DNA of 64,000 nt, taken from assembly GCA_964007475.1 (NCBI GenBank), contig CAXFZM010000106.1:131501-195500 (forward strand), given 5' to 3'. A program made the position numbers and the translations under genes. This DNA is from Hybos culiciformis (taxonomy: Eukaryota; Arthropoda; Insecta; Diptera; Hybotidae). This document shows, one piece after another, positions 23,987 to 36,992 of this stretch (its first letter is position 1; each line of letters opens with the position of its first letter). The notes under the pieces are model-generated. The model was not told the origin of the DNA and searched no databases. It saw nothing but the letters and a program-made list of their open reading frames with translations.

Positions 23987-26900
23987 GTCAGCAAACTCCC
24001 TAACTTTAACACCTAAAATGTTGACTTTGGGCTGGTTTTTTGTTCATTACTCCGGCTCCAGACCTCGGAGAACCTCCGTTTTTGGCTTGAATTAAAGGTC
24101 TAGAACTTACGCTTCTTTTGGTGCAATTTTTATGAAAATCGGTTTTCTAGATCCGGAGAAGTAAACGATAAGGTGAGCAAACCCCCTAACTTTAACACCT
24201 AAAATGTTGACTTTGGGCTGGTTTTTTGTTCATTACTCCGGCTCCAGACCTCGGAGAACCTCCGTTTTTGGCTTAAATTAAAGGTCTAGAAATTACGCTT
24301 CTTTCTGTGCAATTTTTATGAAAATCGGTTTTCTAGATCCGGAGAAGTAAACGATAAGGTGAGCAAACCCCCTAACTTTAACACATAAAATGTTGACTTT
24401 GGGCTGGTTTTTTGTTCATTACTCCGGCTCTAGACCTCGGAGAACCTCCGTTTTTGGCTTAAATTAAAGGTCTAGAAATTACGCTTCTTTCTGTGCAATT
24501 TTTATGAAAATCGGTTTTCTAGATCCGGAGAAATAAACGATAAGGTGAGCAAACCCCCTAACTTTAACACATAAAATGTTGACTTTAGGCTGGTTTTTTG
24601 TTCATTACTCCGGCTCCAGACCTCGGAGAACTTCCGTTTTTGGCTTAAATTAAAGGTCTAGAAATTACGCTTCTTTCTGTGCAATTTTTATGAAAATCGG
24701 TTTTCTAGATCCGGAGAAATAAACGATAAGGTGAGCAAACCCCCTAACTTTAACACCTAAAATGTTGACTTTGGGCTGGTTTTTTGTTCATTACTCCGGC
24801 TCCAGACCTCGGAGAACCTCCGTTTTTGGCTTAAATTAAAGGTCTAGAAATTACGCTTCTTTCTGTGCAATTTTTATGAAAATCGGTTTTCTAGATCCGG
24901 AGAAGTAAACGATAAGGTGAGCAAACCCCCTAACTTTAACACATAAAATGTTGACTTTGGGCTGGTTTTTTGTTCATTACTCCGGCTCTAGACCTCGGAG
25001 AACCTCCGTTTTTGGCTTAAATTAAAGGTCTAGAAATTACGCTTCTTTCTGTGCAATTTTTATGAAAATCGGTTTTCTAGATCCGGAGAAATAAACGATA
25101 AGGTGAGCAAACTCCCTAACTTTAACACATAAAATGTTGACTTTGGGCTGGTTTTTTGTTCATTACTCCGGCTCCAAACTTCGGCGGACTTTCGGTTTTG
25201 GCTTAAATTAAAGGTCTAGAATTTACGCTTCTTTCTGTGCAATTTTTCTGAAAATCGGTTTTCTAGATCCGGAGAAATAAACGATAAGGTGAGCAAACCC
25301 CCTAACTTTAACACCTAAAATGTTGACTTTGGGCTGGTTTTTTGTTCATTACTCCGGCTCCAGACCTCGGAGAACCTCCGTTTTTGGCTTAAATTAAAGG
25401 TCTAGAAATTACGCTTCTTTCTGTGCAATTTTTATGAAAATCGGTTTTCTAGATCCGGAGAAGTAAACGATAAGGTGAGCAAACCCCCTAACTTTAACAC
25501 ATAAAATGTTGAGTTTGGGCTGGTTTTTTGTTCATTACTCCGGCTCTAGACCTCGGAGAACCTCCGTTTTTGGCTTAAATTAAAGGTCTAGAAATTACGC
25601 TTCTTTCTGTGCAATTTTTATGAAAATCGGTTTTCTAGATCCGGAGAAATAAACGATAAGGTGAGCAAACCCCCTAACTTTAACACATAAAATGTTGACT
25701 TTAGGCTGGTTTTTTGTTCATTACTCCGGCTCCAGACCTCGGAGAACTTCCGTTTTTGGCTTAAATTAAAGGTCTAGAAATTACGCTTCTTTCTGTGCAA
25801 TTTTTATGAAAATCGGTTTTCTAGATCCGGAGAAGTAAACGATAAGGTGAGCAAACCCCCTAACTTTAACACATAAAATGTTGACTTTGGGCTGGTTTTT
25901 TGTTCATTACTCCGGCTCTAGACCTCGGAGAAACTCCGTTTTTGGCTTAAATTAAAGGTCTAGAAATTACGCTTCTTTCTGTGCAATTTTTATGAAAATC
26001 GGTTTTCTAGATCCGGAGAAATAAACGATAAGGTGAGCAAACCCCCTAACTTTAACACATAAAATGTTGACTTTAGGCTGGTTTTTTGTTCATTACTCCG
26101 GCTCCAGACCTCGGAGAACCTCCGTTTTTGGCTTAAATTAAAGGTCTAGAAATTACGCTTCTTTCTGTGCAATTTTTATGAAAATCGGTTTTCTAGATCC
26201 GGAGAAGTAAACGATAAGGTGAGCAAACCCCCTAACTTTAACACATAAAATGTTGACTTTGGGCTGGTATTTTGTTCATTACTCCGGCTCCAGACTTCGG
26301 CGGACCTCCGTTTTTGGCTTAAATTAAAGGTCTAGAAATTACGATTCTTTCTGTGCAATTTTTATGAAAATCGGTTTTCTAGATCCGGAGAAATAAACGA
26401 TAAGGTGAGCAAACTCCCTAACTTTAACACCTAAAATGTTGACTTTGGGCTGGTTTTTTGTTCATTACTCCGGCTCCAGACCTCGGAGAACCTCCGTTTT
26501 TGGCTTTAATTAAAGGTCTAGAACTTACGCTTCTTTTGGTGCAATTTTTATGAAAATCGGTTTTCTAGATCCGGAGAAATAAACGATAAGGTGAGCAAAC
26601 CCCCTAACTTTAACACATAAAATGTTGACCTTGGGCTGGTTTCTTGTTCATTACTCCGGCTCCAGACCTCGGAGAACCTCCGTTTTTGGCTTAAATTAAA
26701 GGTCTAGAAATAGCGCTTCTTTCTGTGCAATTTTTATGAAAATCGGTTTTCTAGATCCGGAGAAATAAACGATAAGGTGAGCAAACCCCCTAACTTTAAC
26801 ACATAAAATGTTGACTTTGGGCTGGTTTTTTGTTCATTACTCCGGCTCCAGACTTCGGCGGACCTCCTTTTTTGGCTTAAACTAAAGGTCTAGAAATTAC

Positions 26901-27911
26901 GCTTCTTTCTGTGCAATTTTTATGAAAATCGGTTTTCTAGATCCGGAGAAGTAAACGATAAGGTGAGCAAACCCCCTAACTTTAACACATAAAATGTTTA
27001 CCTTGGGCTGGTTTTTTGTTCATTACTCCGGCTCCAGACCTCGGAGAACCTCCGTTTTTGGCTTAAACTAAAGGTCTAGAAATTACGCTTCTTTCTGTGC
27101 AATTTTTATGAAAATCGGTTATCTAGATCCGGAGAAGTAAACGATAAGGTGAGCAAACCCCCCTAACTTTAACACATAAAATGTTGACTTTGGGCTGGTT
27201 TTTTGTTCATTACTCCGGCTCCAGACCTCTGAGAACTTCCGTTTTTGGCTTAAATTAAAGGTCTAGAAATTACGCTTCTTTCTGTGCAATTTTTATGAAA
27301 ATCGGTTTTCTAGATCCGGAGAAATAAACGATAAGGTGAGCAAACCCCCTAACTTTAACACATAAAATGTTGACTTTGGGCTGGTTTTTTGTTCATTACT
27401 CCGGCTCCAGACTTCGGCGGACCTCCTTTTTTGGCTTAAACTAAAGGTCTAGAAATTACGCTTCTTTCTGTGCAATTTTTATGAAAATCGGTTTTCTAGA
27501 TCCGGAGAAGTAAACGATAAGGTGAGCAAACCCCCTAACTTTAACACATAAAATGTTTACCTTGGGCTGGTTTTTTGTTCATTACTCCGGCTCCAGACCT
27601 CGGAGAACCTCCGTTTTTGGCTTAAACTAAAGGTCTAGAAATTACGCTTCTTTCTGTGCAATTTTTATGAAAATCGGTTTTCTAGATTCGGAGAAATAAA
27701 CGATAAGGTGAGCAAACCCCCTAACTTTAACACATAAAATGTTGACTTTAGGCTGGTTTTTTGTTCATTACTCCGGCTCCAGACCTCGGAGAACTTCCGT
27801 TTTTGGCTTAAATTAAAGGTCTAGAAATTACGCTTCTTTCTGTGCAATTTTTATGAAAATCGGTTTTCTAGATCCGGAGAAATAAACGATAAGGTGAGCA
27901 AACCCCCTAAC

Positions 27912-28655
27912 TTTAACACATAAAATGTTGACTTTGGGCTGGTTTTTTGTTCATTACTCCGGCTGCAGACTTCGGCGGACCTCCGTTTTTGGCTTAAATT
28001 AAAGGTCTAGAAATTACGATTCTTTCTGTGCAATTTTTATGAAAATCGGTTTTCTAGATCCGGAGAAATAAACGATAAGGTGAGCAAACTCCCTAACTTT
28101 AACACCTAAAATGTTGACTTTGGGCTGGTTTTTTGTTCATTACTCCGGCTCCAGACCTCGGAGAACCTCCGTTTTTGGCTTGAATTAAAGGTCTAGAACT
28201 TACGCTTCTTTTGGTGCAATTTTTATGAAAATCGGTTTTCTAGATCCGGAGAAATAAACGATAAGGTGAGCAAACCCCCTAACTTTAACACATAAAATGT
28301 TGACTTTGGGCTGGTTTTTTGTTCATTACTCCGGCTCCAGACTTCGGCGGACCTCCGTTTTTGGCTTAAATTAAAGGTCTAGAAATTACGATTCTTTCTG
28401 TGCAATTTTTATGAAAATCGGTTTTCTAGATCCGGAGAAATAAACGATAAGGTGAGCAAACTCCCTAACTTTAACACCTAAAATGTTGACTTTGGGCTGG
28501 TTTTTTGTTCATTACTCCGGCTCCAGACCTCGGAGAACCTCCGTTTTTGGCTTGAATTAAAGGTCTAGAACTTACGCTTCTTTTGGTGCAATTTTTATGA
28601 AAATCGGTTTTCTAGATCCGGAGAAATAAACGATAAGGTGAGCAAACCCCCTAAC
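27912..28655. repeat. Two-unit cassette (372 bp) repeated twice
   Basis: An A unit with ACGATTC is followed by a CACCTAAAATG B unit with CTTGAATT, GAACTTACG and CTTTTGGTGC. This pair occurs twice in tandem here, again at 30656-31399, and again at 32144-32887. Single copies of the pair are present at 1771-2142, 3013-3384, 8195, 13031 and 26237, so the doubling is specific to the 27-33 kb zone. Confidence 0.85.
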
Positions 28656-29213
28656 TTTAACACATAAAATGTTGACCTTGGGCTGGTTTCTTGTTCATTA
28701 CTCCGGCTCCAGACCTCGGAGAACCTCCATTTTTGGCTTAAATTAAAGGTCTAGAAATAGCGCTTCTTTCTGTGCAATTTTTATGAAAATCGGTTTTCTA
28801 GATCCGGAGAAATAAACGATAAGGTGAGCAAACCCCCTAACTTTAACACATAAAATGTTGACTTTGGGCTGGTTTTTTGTTCATTACTCCGGCTCCAGAC
28901 TTCGGCGGACCTCCTTTTTTGGCTTAAACTAAAGGTCTAGAAATTACGCTTCTTTCTGTGCAATTTTTATGAAAATCGGTTTTCTAGATCCGGAGAAGTA
29001 AACGATAAGGTGAGCAAACCCCCTAACTTTAACACATAAAATGTTTACCTGGGGCTGGTTTTTTGTTCATTACTCCGGCTCCAGACCTCGGAGAACCTCC
29101 GTTTTTGGCTTAAACTAAAGGTCTAGAAATTACTCTTCTTTCTGTGCAATTTTTATGAAAATCGGTTTTCTAGATCCGGAGAAATAAACGATAAGGTGAG
29201 CAAACCCCCTAAC

Positions 29214-29409
29214 TTTAACACATAAAATGTTGACTTTAGGCTGGTTTTTTGTTCATTACTCCGGCTCCAGACCTCGGAGAACTTCCGTTTTTAAATTAAA
29301 TTAAATTAAATTAAAGGTCTAGAAATTACGCTTCTTTCTGTGCAATTTTTATGAAAATCGGTTTTCTAGATCCGGAGAAATAAACGATAAGGTGAGCAAA
29401 CCCCCTAAC
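29214..29409. repeat. Lengthened monomer, 196 bp, with an (AAATT)4 run
   Basis: The normal GTTTTTGGCTTAAATTAAAGG segment has GGCTT replaced by three extra AAATT copies. This gives four AAATT in a row before AAAGG, a net gain of 10 bp. The base sequence TTAAATTAAA at monomer 83-92 explains why slippage started there. The same allele is at 33446. Confidence 0.93.
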
Positions 29410-30154
29410 TTTAACACATAAAATGTTGACTTTGGGCTGGTTTTTTGTTCATTACTCCGGCTCCAGACTTCGGCGGACCTCCGTTTTTGGCTTAAATTAA
29501 AGGTCTAGAAATTACGATTCTTTCTGTGCAATTTTTATGAAAATCGGTTTTCTAGATCCGGAGAAATAAACGATAAGGTCAGCAAACTCCCTAACTTTAA
29601 CACCTAAAATGTTGACTTTGGGCTGGTTTTTTGTTCATTACTCCGGCTCCAGACCTCGGAGAACCTCCGTTTTTGGCTTGAATTAAAGGTCTAGAACTTA
29701 CGCTTCTTTTGGTGCAATTTTTATGAAAATCGGTTTTCTAGATCCGGAGAAGTAAACGATAAGGTGAGCAAACCCCCTAACTTTAACACATAAAATGTTT
29801 ACCTTGGGCTGGTTTTTTGTTCATTACTCCGGCTCCAGACCTCGGAGAACCTCCGTTTTTGGCTTAAACTAAAGGTCTAGAAATTACGCTTCTTTCTGTG
29901 CAATTTTTATGAAAATCGGTTATCTAGATCCGGAGAAGTAAACGATAAGGTGAGCAAACCCCCCTAACTTTAACACATAAAATGTTGACTTTGGGCTGGT
30001 TTTTTGTTCATTACTCCGGCTCCAGACCTCTGAGAACTTCCGTTTTTGGCTTAAATTAAAGGTCTAGAAATTACGCTTCTTTCTGTGCAATTTTTATGAA
30101 AATCGGTTTTCTAGATCCGGAGAAATAAACGATAAGGTGAGCAAACCCCCTAAC

Positions 30155-30282
30155 TTTAACACATAAAATGTTTTTGGCTTAAATTAAAGGTCTAGAAATT
30201 ACGCTTCTTTCTGTGCAATTTTTATGAAAATCGGTTTTCTAGATCCGGAGAAGTAAACGATAAGGTGAGCAAACCCCCTAAC
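30155..30282. repeat. Shortened monomer, 128 bp (58-bp loss, GTT junction)
   Basis: AAAATG (monomer 11-16) is joined to TTTTTGGCTTAA (75 onward), so positions 17-74 are missing. GTT occurs at 16-18 and 74-76, giving 3-bp microhomology at the junction. The subtype block is lost but both TCTAGA sites remain. The unit follows a subtype C unit (29969), as it also does at 35503 and 35945. Confidence 0.94.
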
Positions 30283-31585
30283 TTTAACACATAAAATGTT
30301 TACCTTGGGCTGGTTTTTTGTTCATTACTCCGGCTCCAGACCTCGGAGAACCTCCGTTTTTGGCTTAAACTAAAGGTCTAGAAATTACGCTTCTTTCTGT
30401 GCAATTTTTATGAAAATCGGTTATCTAGATCCGGAGAAGTAAACGATAAGGTGAGCAAACCCCCCTAACTTTAACACATAAAATGTTGACTTTGGGCTGG
30501 TTTTTTGTTCATTACTCCGGCTCCAGACCTCGGAGAACTTCCGTTTTTGGCTTAAATTAAAGGTCTAGAAATTACGCTTCTTTCTGTGCAATTTTTATGA
30601 AAATCGGTTTTCTAGATCCGGAGAAATAAACGATAAGGTGAGCAAACCCCCTAACTTTAACACATAAAATGTTGACTTTGGGCTGGTTTTTTGTTCATTA
30701 CTCCGGCTCCAGACTTCGGCGGACCTCCGTTTTTGGCTTAAATTAAAGGTCTAGAAATTACGATTCTTTCTGTGCAATTTTTATGAAAATCGGTTTTCTA
30801 GATCCGGAGAAATAAACGATAAGGTGAGCAAACTCCCTAACTTTAACACCTAAAATGTTGACTTTGGGCTGGTTTTTTGTTCATTACTCCGGCTCCAGAC
30901 CTCGGAGAACCTCCGTTTTTGGCTTGAATTAAAGGTCTAGAACTTACGCTTCTTTTGGTGCAATTTTTATGAAAATCGGTTTTCTAGATCCGGAGAAATA
31001 AACGATAAGGTGAGCAAACACCCTAACTTTAACACATAAAATGTTGACTTTGGGCTGGTTTTTTGTTCATTACTCCGGCTCCAGACTTCGGCGGACCTCC
31101 GTTTTTGGCTTAAATTAAAGGTCTAGAAATTACGATTCTTTCTGTGCAATTTTTATGAAAATCGGTTTTCTAGATCCGGAGAAATAAACGATAAGGTGAG
31201 CAAACTCCCTAACTTTAACACCTAAAATGTTGACTTTGGGCTGGTTTTTTGTTCATTACTCCGGCTCCAGACCTCAAAGAACCTCCGTTTTTGGCTTGAA
31301 TTAAAGGTCTAGAACTTACGCTTCTTTTGGTGCAATTTTTATGAAAATCGGTTTTCTAGATCCGGAGAAATAAACGATAAGGTGAGCAAACCCCCTAACT
31401 TTAACACATAAAATGTTGACCTTGGGCTGGTTTCTTGTTCATTACTCCGGCTCCAGACCTCGGAGAACCTCCGTTTTTGGCTTAAATTAAAGGTCTAGAA
31501 ATAGCGCTTCTTTCTGTGCAATTTTTATGAAAATCGGTTTTCTTGATCCGGAGAAATAAACGATAAGGTGAGCAAACCCCCTAAC

Positions 31586-33641
31586 TTTAACACATAAAAT
31601 GTTGACTTTGGGCTGGTTTTTTGTTCATTACTCCGGCTCCAGACTTCGGCGGACCTCCTTTTTTGGCTTAAACTAAAGGTCTAGAAATTACGCTTCTTTC
31701 TGTGCAATTTTTATGAAAATCGGTTTTCTAGATCCGGAGAAGTAAACGATAAGGTGAGCAAACCCCCTAACTTTAACACATAAAATGTTTACCTTGGGCT
31801 GGTTTTTTGTTCATTACTCCGGCTCCAGACCTCGGAGAACCTCCGTTTTTGGCTTAAACTAAAGGTCTAGAAATTACGCTTCTTTCTGTGCAATTTTTAT
31901 GAAAATCGGTTTTCTAGATCCGGAGAAATAAACGATAAGGTGAGCAAACCCCCTAACTTTAACACATAAAATGTTGACTTTAGGCTGGTTTTTTGTTCAT
32001 TACTCCGGCTCCAGACCTCGGAGAACTTCCGTTTTTGGCTTAAATTAAAGGTCTAGAAATTACGCTTCTTTCTTTGCAATTTTTATGAAAATCGGTTTTC
32101 TAGATCCGGAGAAATAAACGATAAGGTGAGCAAACCCCCTAACTTTAACACATAAAATGTTGACTTTGGGCTGGTTTTTTGTTCATTACTCCGGCTCCAG
32201 ACTTCGGCGGACCTCCGTTTTTGGCTTAAATTAAAGGTCTAGAAATTACGATTCTTTCTGGGCAATTTTTATGAAAATCGGTTTTCTAGATCCGGAGAAA
32301 TAAACGATAAGGTGAGCAAACTCCCTAACTTTAACACCTAAAATGTTGACTTTGGGCTGGTTTTTTGTTCATTACTCCGGCTCCAGACCTCGGAGAACCT
32401 CCGTTTTTGGCTTGAATTAAAGGTCTAGAACTTACGCTTCTTTTGGTGCAATTTTTATGAAAATCGGTTTTCTAGATCCGGAGAAATAAACGATAAGGTG
32501 AGCAAACCCCCTAACTTTAACACATAAAATGTTGACTTTGGGCTGGTTTTTTGTTCATTACTCCGGCTCCAGACTTCGGCGGACCTCCGTTTTTGGCTTA
32601 AATTAAAGGTCTAGAAATTACGATTCTTTCTGTGCAATTTTTATGAAAATCGGTTTTCTAGATCCGGAGAAATAAACGATAAGGTGAGCAAACTCCCTAA
32701 CTTTAACACCTAAAATGTTGACTTTGGGCTGGTTTTTTGTTCATTACTCCGGCTCCAGACCTCGGAGAACCTCCGTTTTTGGCTTGAATTAAAGGTCTAG
32801 AACTTACGCTTCTTTTGGTGCAATTTTTATGAAAATCGGTTTTCTAGATCCGGAGAAATAAACGATAAGGTGAGCAAACCCCCTAACTTTAACACATAAA
32901 ATGTTGACCTTGGGCTGGTTTCTTGTTCATTACTCCGGCTCCAGACCTCGGAGAACCTCCGTTTTTGGCTTAAATTAAAGGTCTAGAAATAGCGCTTCTT
33001 TCTGTGCAATTTTTATGAAAATCGGTTTTCTAGATCCGGAGAAATAAACGATAAGGTGAGCAAACCCCCTAACTTTAACACATAAAATGTTGACTTTGGG
33101 CTGGTTTTTTGTTCATTACTCCGGCTCCAGACTTCGGTGGACCTCCTTTTTTGGCTTAAACTAAAGGTCTAGAAATTACGCTTCTTTCTGTGCAATTTTT
33201 ATGAAAATCGGTTTTCTAGATCCGGAGAAGTAAACGATAAGGTGAGCAAACCCCCTAACTTTAACACATAAAATGTTTACCTGGGGCTGGTTTTTTGTTC
33301 ATTACTCCGGCTCCAGACCTCGGAGAACCTCCGTTTTTGGCTTAAACTAAAGGTCTAGAAATTACGCTTCTTTCTGTGCAATTTTTATGAAAATCGGTTT
33401 TCTAGATCCGGAGAAATAAACGATAAGGTGAGCAAACCCCCTAACTTTAACACATAAAATGTTGACTTTAGGCTGGTTTTTTGTTCATTACTCCGGCTCC
33501 AGACCTCGGAGAACTTCCGTTTTTAAATTAAATTAAATTAAATTAAAGGTCTAGAAATTACGCTTCTTTCTGTGCAATTTTTATGAAAATCGGTTTTCTA
33601 GATCCGGAGAAATAAACGATAAGGTGAGCAAACCCCCTAAC
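31586..33641. repeat. Higher-order block, 11 units, copy 2
   Basis: This is the second copy of 27354-29409, including the 196-bp unit. Private changes are CTTTCTTTGCAA (32071), CTGGGCAA (32258) and CTTCGGTGG (33132). Its first half is itself copied 2614 bp on, at 33828-35084. That copy has CTCAAAGAACC (31273/33887) and TTTTCTTGATCC (31539/34153), so duplications of different size overlap here. Confidence 0.86.
33446..33641. repeat. Lengthened monomer, 196 bp, second (AAATT)4 copy
   Basis: This is identical in design to the unit at 29214 and lies 4232 bp away. It moved with the 11-unit block. No intermediate alleles with two or three AAATT were seen in the window. Confidence 0.93.
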
Positions 33642-33827
33642 TTTAACACATAAAATGTTGACTTTAGGCTGGTTTTTTGTTCATTACTCCGGCTCCAGAC
33701 CTCGGAGAACTTCCGTTTTTGGCTTAAATTAAAGGTCTAGAAATTACGCTTCTTTCTGTGCAATTTTTATGAAAATCGGTTTTCTAGATCCGGAGAAATA
33801 AACGATAAGGTGAGCAAACTCCCTAAC

Positions 33828-35084
33828 TTTAACACATAAAATGTTGACTTTGGGCTGGTTTTTTGTTCATTACTCCGGCTCCAGACCTCAAAGAACCTCC
33901 GTTTTTGGCTTGAATTAAAGGTCTAGAACTTACGCTTCTTTTGGTGCAATTTTTATGAAAATCGGTTTTCTAGATCCGGAGAAATAAACGATAAGGTGAG
34001 CAAACCCCCTAACTTTAACACATAAAATGTTGACCTTGGGCTGGTTTCTTGTTCATTACTCCGGCTCCAGACCTCGGAGAACCTCCGTTTTTGGCTTAAA
34101 TTAAAGGTCTAGAAATAGCGCTTCTTTCTGTGCAATTTTTATGAAAATCGGTTTTCTTGATCCGGAGAAATAAACGATAAGGTGAGCAAACCCCCTAACT
34201 TTAACACATAAAATGTTGACTTTGGGCTGGTTTTTTGTTCATTACTCCGGCTCCAGACTTCGGCGGACCTCCTTTTTTGGCTTAAACTAAAGGTCTAGAA
34301 ATTACGCTTCTTTCTGTGCAATTTTTATGAAAATCGGTTTTCTAGATCCGGAGAAGTAAACGATAAGGTGAGCAAACCCCCTAACTTTAACACATAAAAT
34401 GTTTACCTTGGGCTGGTTTTTTGTTCATTACTCCGGCTCCAGACCTCGGAGAACCTCCGTTTTTGGCTTAAACTAAAGGTCTAGAAATTACGCTTCTTTC
34501 TGTGCAATTTTTATGAAAATCGGTTTTCTAGATCCGGAGAAATAAACGATAAGGTGAGCAAACCCCCTAACTTTAACACATAAAATGTTGACTTTAGGCT
34601 GGTTTTTTGTTCATTACTCCGGCTCCAGACCTCGGAGAACTTCCGTTTTTGGCTTAAATTAAAGGTCTAGAAATTACGCTTCTTTCTTTGCAATTTTTAT
34701 GAAAATCGGTTTTCTAGATCCGGAGAAATAAACGATAAGGTGAGCAAACCCCCTAACTTTAACACATAAAATGTTGACTTTGGGCTGGTTTTTTGTTCAT
34801 TACTCCGGCTCCAGACTTCGGCGGACCTCCGTTTTTGGCTTAAATTAAAGGTCTAGAAATTACGATTCTTTCTGTGCAATTTTTATGAAAATCGGTTTTC
34901 TAGATCCGGAGAAATAAACGATAAGGTGAGCAAACTCCCTAACTTTAACACCTAAAATGTTGACTTTGGGCTGGTTTTTTGTTCATTACTCCGGCTCCAG
35001 ACCTCGGAGAACCTCCGTTTTTGGCTTGAATTAAAGGTCTAGAACTTACGCTTCTTTTGGTGCAATTTTTATGAAAATCGGTTT
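33828..35084. repeat. Higher-order block copied from 31214-32470 (offset 2614 bp)
   Basis: The offset is 14 units plus the 10-bp gain of the (AAATT)4 unit that lies between. Diagnostic matches are CTCAAAGAACC, AATAGCGC, TTTTCTTGATCC and CTTTCTTTGCAA. The last is present at 32071 and 34685. The match ends where this copy changes to GAAGTAAACG and a TTTACC unit. Confidence 0.82.
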
Positions 35085-35502
35085 TCTAGATCCGGAGAAG
35101 TAAACGATAAGGTGAGCAAACCCCCTAACTTTAACACATAAAATGTTTACCTTGGGCTGGTTTTTTGTTCATTACTCCGGCTCCAGACCTCGGAGAACCT
35201 CCGTTTTTGGCTTAAACTAAAGGTCTAGAAATTACGCTTCTTTCTGTGCAATTTTTATGAAAATCGGTTATCTAGATCCGGAGAAGTAAACGATAAGGTG
35301 AGCAAACCCCCCTAACTTTAACACATAAAATGTTGACTTTGGGCTGGTTTTTTGTTCATTACTCCGGCTCCAGACCTCTGAGAACTTCCGTTTTTGGCTT
35401 AAATTAAAGGTCTAGAAATTACGCTTCTTTCTGTGCAAGTTTTATGAAAATCGATTTTCTAGATCCGGAGAAATAAACGACAAGGTGAGCAAACCCCCTA
35501 AC

Positions 35503-35630
35503 TTTAACACATAAAATATTTTTGGCTTAAATTAAAGGTCTAGAAATTACGCTTCTTTCTGTGCAATTTTTATGAAAATCGGTTTTCTAGATCCGGAGAA
35601 ATAAACGATAAGGTGAGCAAACCCCCTAAC
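35503..35630. repeat. Shortened monomer, 128 bp, with AAAATATTTTTGG junction
   Basis: This has the same 58-bp loss as at 30155, but with a G-to-A change at the junction. It follows a subtype C unit that carries GCAAGTTTTATG and ACGACAAGG. It is the first of three such units within 570 bp. Confidence 0.93.
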
Positions 35631-35758
35631 TTTAACACATAAAATGTTTTTGGCTTAAATTAAAGGTCTAGAAATTACGCTTCTTTCTGTGCAATTTTTA
35701 TGAAAATCGGTTTTCTAGATCCGGAGAAATAAACGATAAGGTGAGCAAACGCCCTAAC
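35631..35758. repeat. Shortened monomer, 128 bp, tandem with the previous one
   Basis: Two 128-bp units stand side by side here. The deleted form has therefore itself behaved as a repeat unit. It ends with GCAAACGCCC before a TTTAGGCTGG unit at 35759. Confidence 0.93.
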
Positions 35759-35944
35759 TTTAACACATAAAATGTTGACTTTAGGCTGGTTTTTTGTTCA
35801 TTACTCCGGCTCCAGACCTCTGAGAACTTCCGTTTTTGGCTTAAATTAAAGGTCTAGAAATTACGCTTCTTTCTGTGCAAGTTTTATGAAAATCGGTTTT
35901 CTAGATCCGGAGAAATAAACGATAAGGTGAGCAAACCCCCTAAC

Positions 35945-36072
35945 TTTAACACATAAAATGTTTTTGGCTTAAATTAAAGGTCTAGAAATTACGCTTCTTT
36001 CTGTGCAATTTTTATGAAAATCGGTTTTCTAGATCCGGAGAAATAAACGATAAGGTGAGCAAACCCCCTAAC
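35945..36072. repeat. Shortened monomer, 128 bp, fourth copy
   Basis: This follows the full-length subtype C unit at 35759, which also has GCAAGTTTTATG. The pair of one full C unit and one 128-bp unit (314 bp) therefore occurs at 29969, 35317 and 35759, apart from the extra 128-bp unit at 35631. Confidence 0.93.
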
Positions 36073-36817
36073 TTTAACACATAAAATGTTGACTTTGGGC
36101 TGGTTTTTTGTTCATTACTCCGGCTCCAGACTTCGGCGGACCTCCTTTTTTGGCTTAAACTAAAGGTCTAGAAATTACGCTTCTTTCTGTGCAATTTTTA
36201 TGAAAATCGGTCTTCTAGATCCGGAGAAGTAAACGATAAGGTGAGCAAACCCCCTAACTTTAACACATAAAATGTTTACCTTGGGCTGGTTTTTTGTTCA
36301 TTACTCCGGCTCCAGACCTCGGAGAACCTCCGTTTTTGGCTTAAACTAAAGGTCTAGAAATTACGCTTCTTTCTGTGCAACTTTTATGAAAATCGGTTTT
36401 CTAGATCCGGAGAAGTAAACGATAAGGTGAGCAAACCCCCCTAACATTAACACATAAAATGTTGACTTTGGGCTGGTTTTTTGTTCATTACTCCGGCTCC
36501 AGACCTCTGAGAACTTCCGTTTTTGGCTTAAATTAAAGGTCTAGAAATTACGCTTCTTTCTGTGCAATTTTTATGAAAATCGGTTTTCTAGATCCGGAGA
36601 AATAAACGATAAGGTGAGCAAACCCCCTAACTTTAACACATAAAATGTTGACTTTGGGCTGGTTTTTTGTTCATTACTCCGGCTCCAGACTTCGGCGGAC
36701 CTCCGTTTTTGGCTTAAATTAAAGGTCTAGAAATTACGCTTCTTTCTGTGCAATTTTTATGAAAATCGGTTTTCTAGATCCGGAGAAATAAACGATAAGG
36801 TGAGCAAACCCCCTAAC

Positions 36818-36992
36818 TTTAACACATAAAATGTTTACCTTGGGCTGGTTTTTTGTTCATTACTCCGGCTCCAGACCTCGGAGAACCTCCGTTTTTGGCT
36901 TAATTTAAAGGTCTAGAAATTACGCTTCTTTCTGTGCAAATCGGTTTTCTAGATCCGGAGAAATAAACGATAAGGTGAGCAAACCCCCTAAC
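36818..36992. repeat. Shortened monomer, 175 bp (11-bp loss)
   Basis: The segment between GTGCAA and AATCGG has lost 11 bp, giving GTGCAAATCGG. The A-rich ends on both sides (CAA and AAAAT) make slippage likely. It is the only unit of this kind in the window, in a TTTACC/TAATTT background. Confidence 0.93.

Larger units (their letters stand above)
27354..29409. repeat. Higher-order block, 11 units, copy 1 (offset 4232 bp)
   Basis: Eleven units (ten of 186 bp and one of 196 bp) are repeated 4232 bp downstream. Shared markers are the TTTAGGCTGG unit (27726/31958), two A(ACGATTC)+B(CTTGAATT) pairs, the GACCTTGGGCTGGTTTCTTG unit with AATAGCGC (28656/32888), TTTACCTGGGGCTGG (29028/33260) and the (AAATT)4 unit (29214/33446). 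Divergence is low: CTGCAGACTTCGG at 27963, CTCCATTTTTGG at 28728 and ATTCGGAG at 27686 are private to this copy. Confidence 0.88.
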
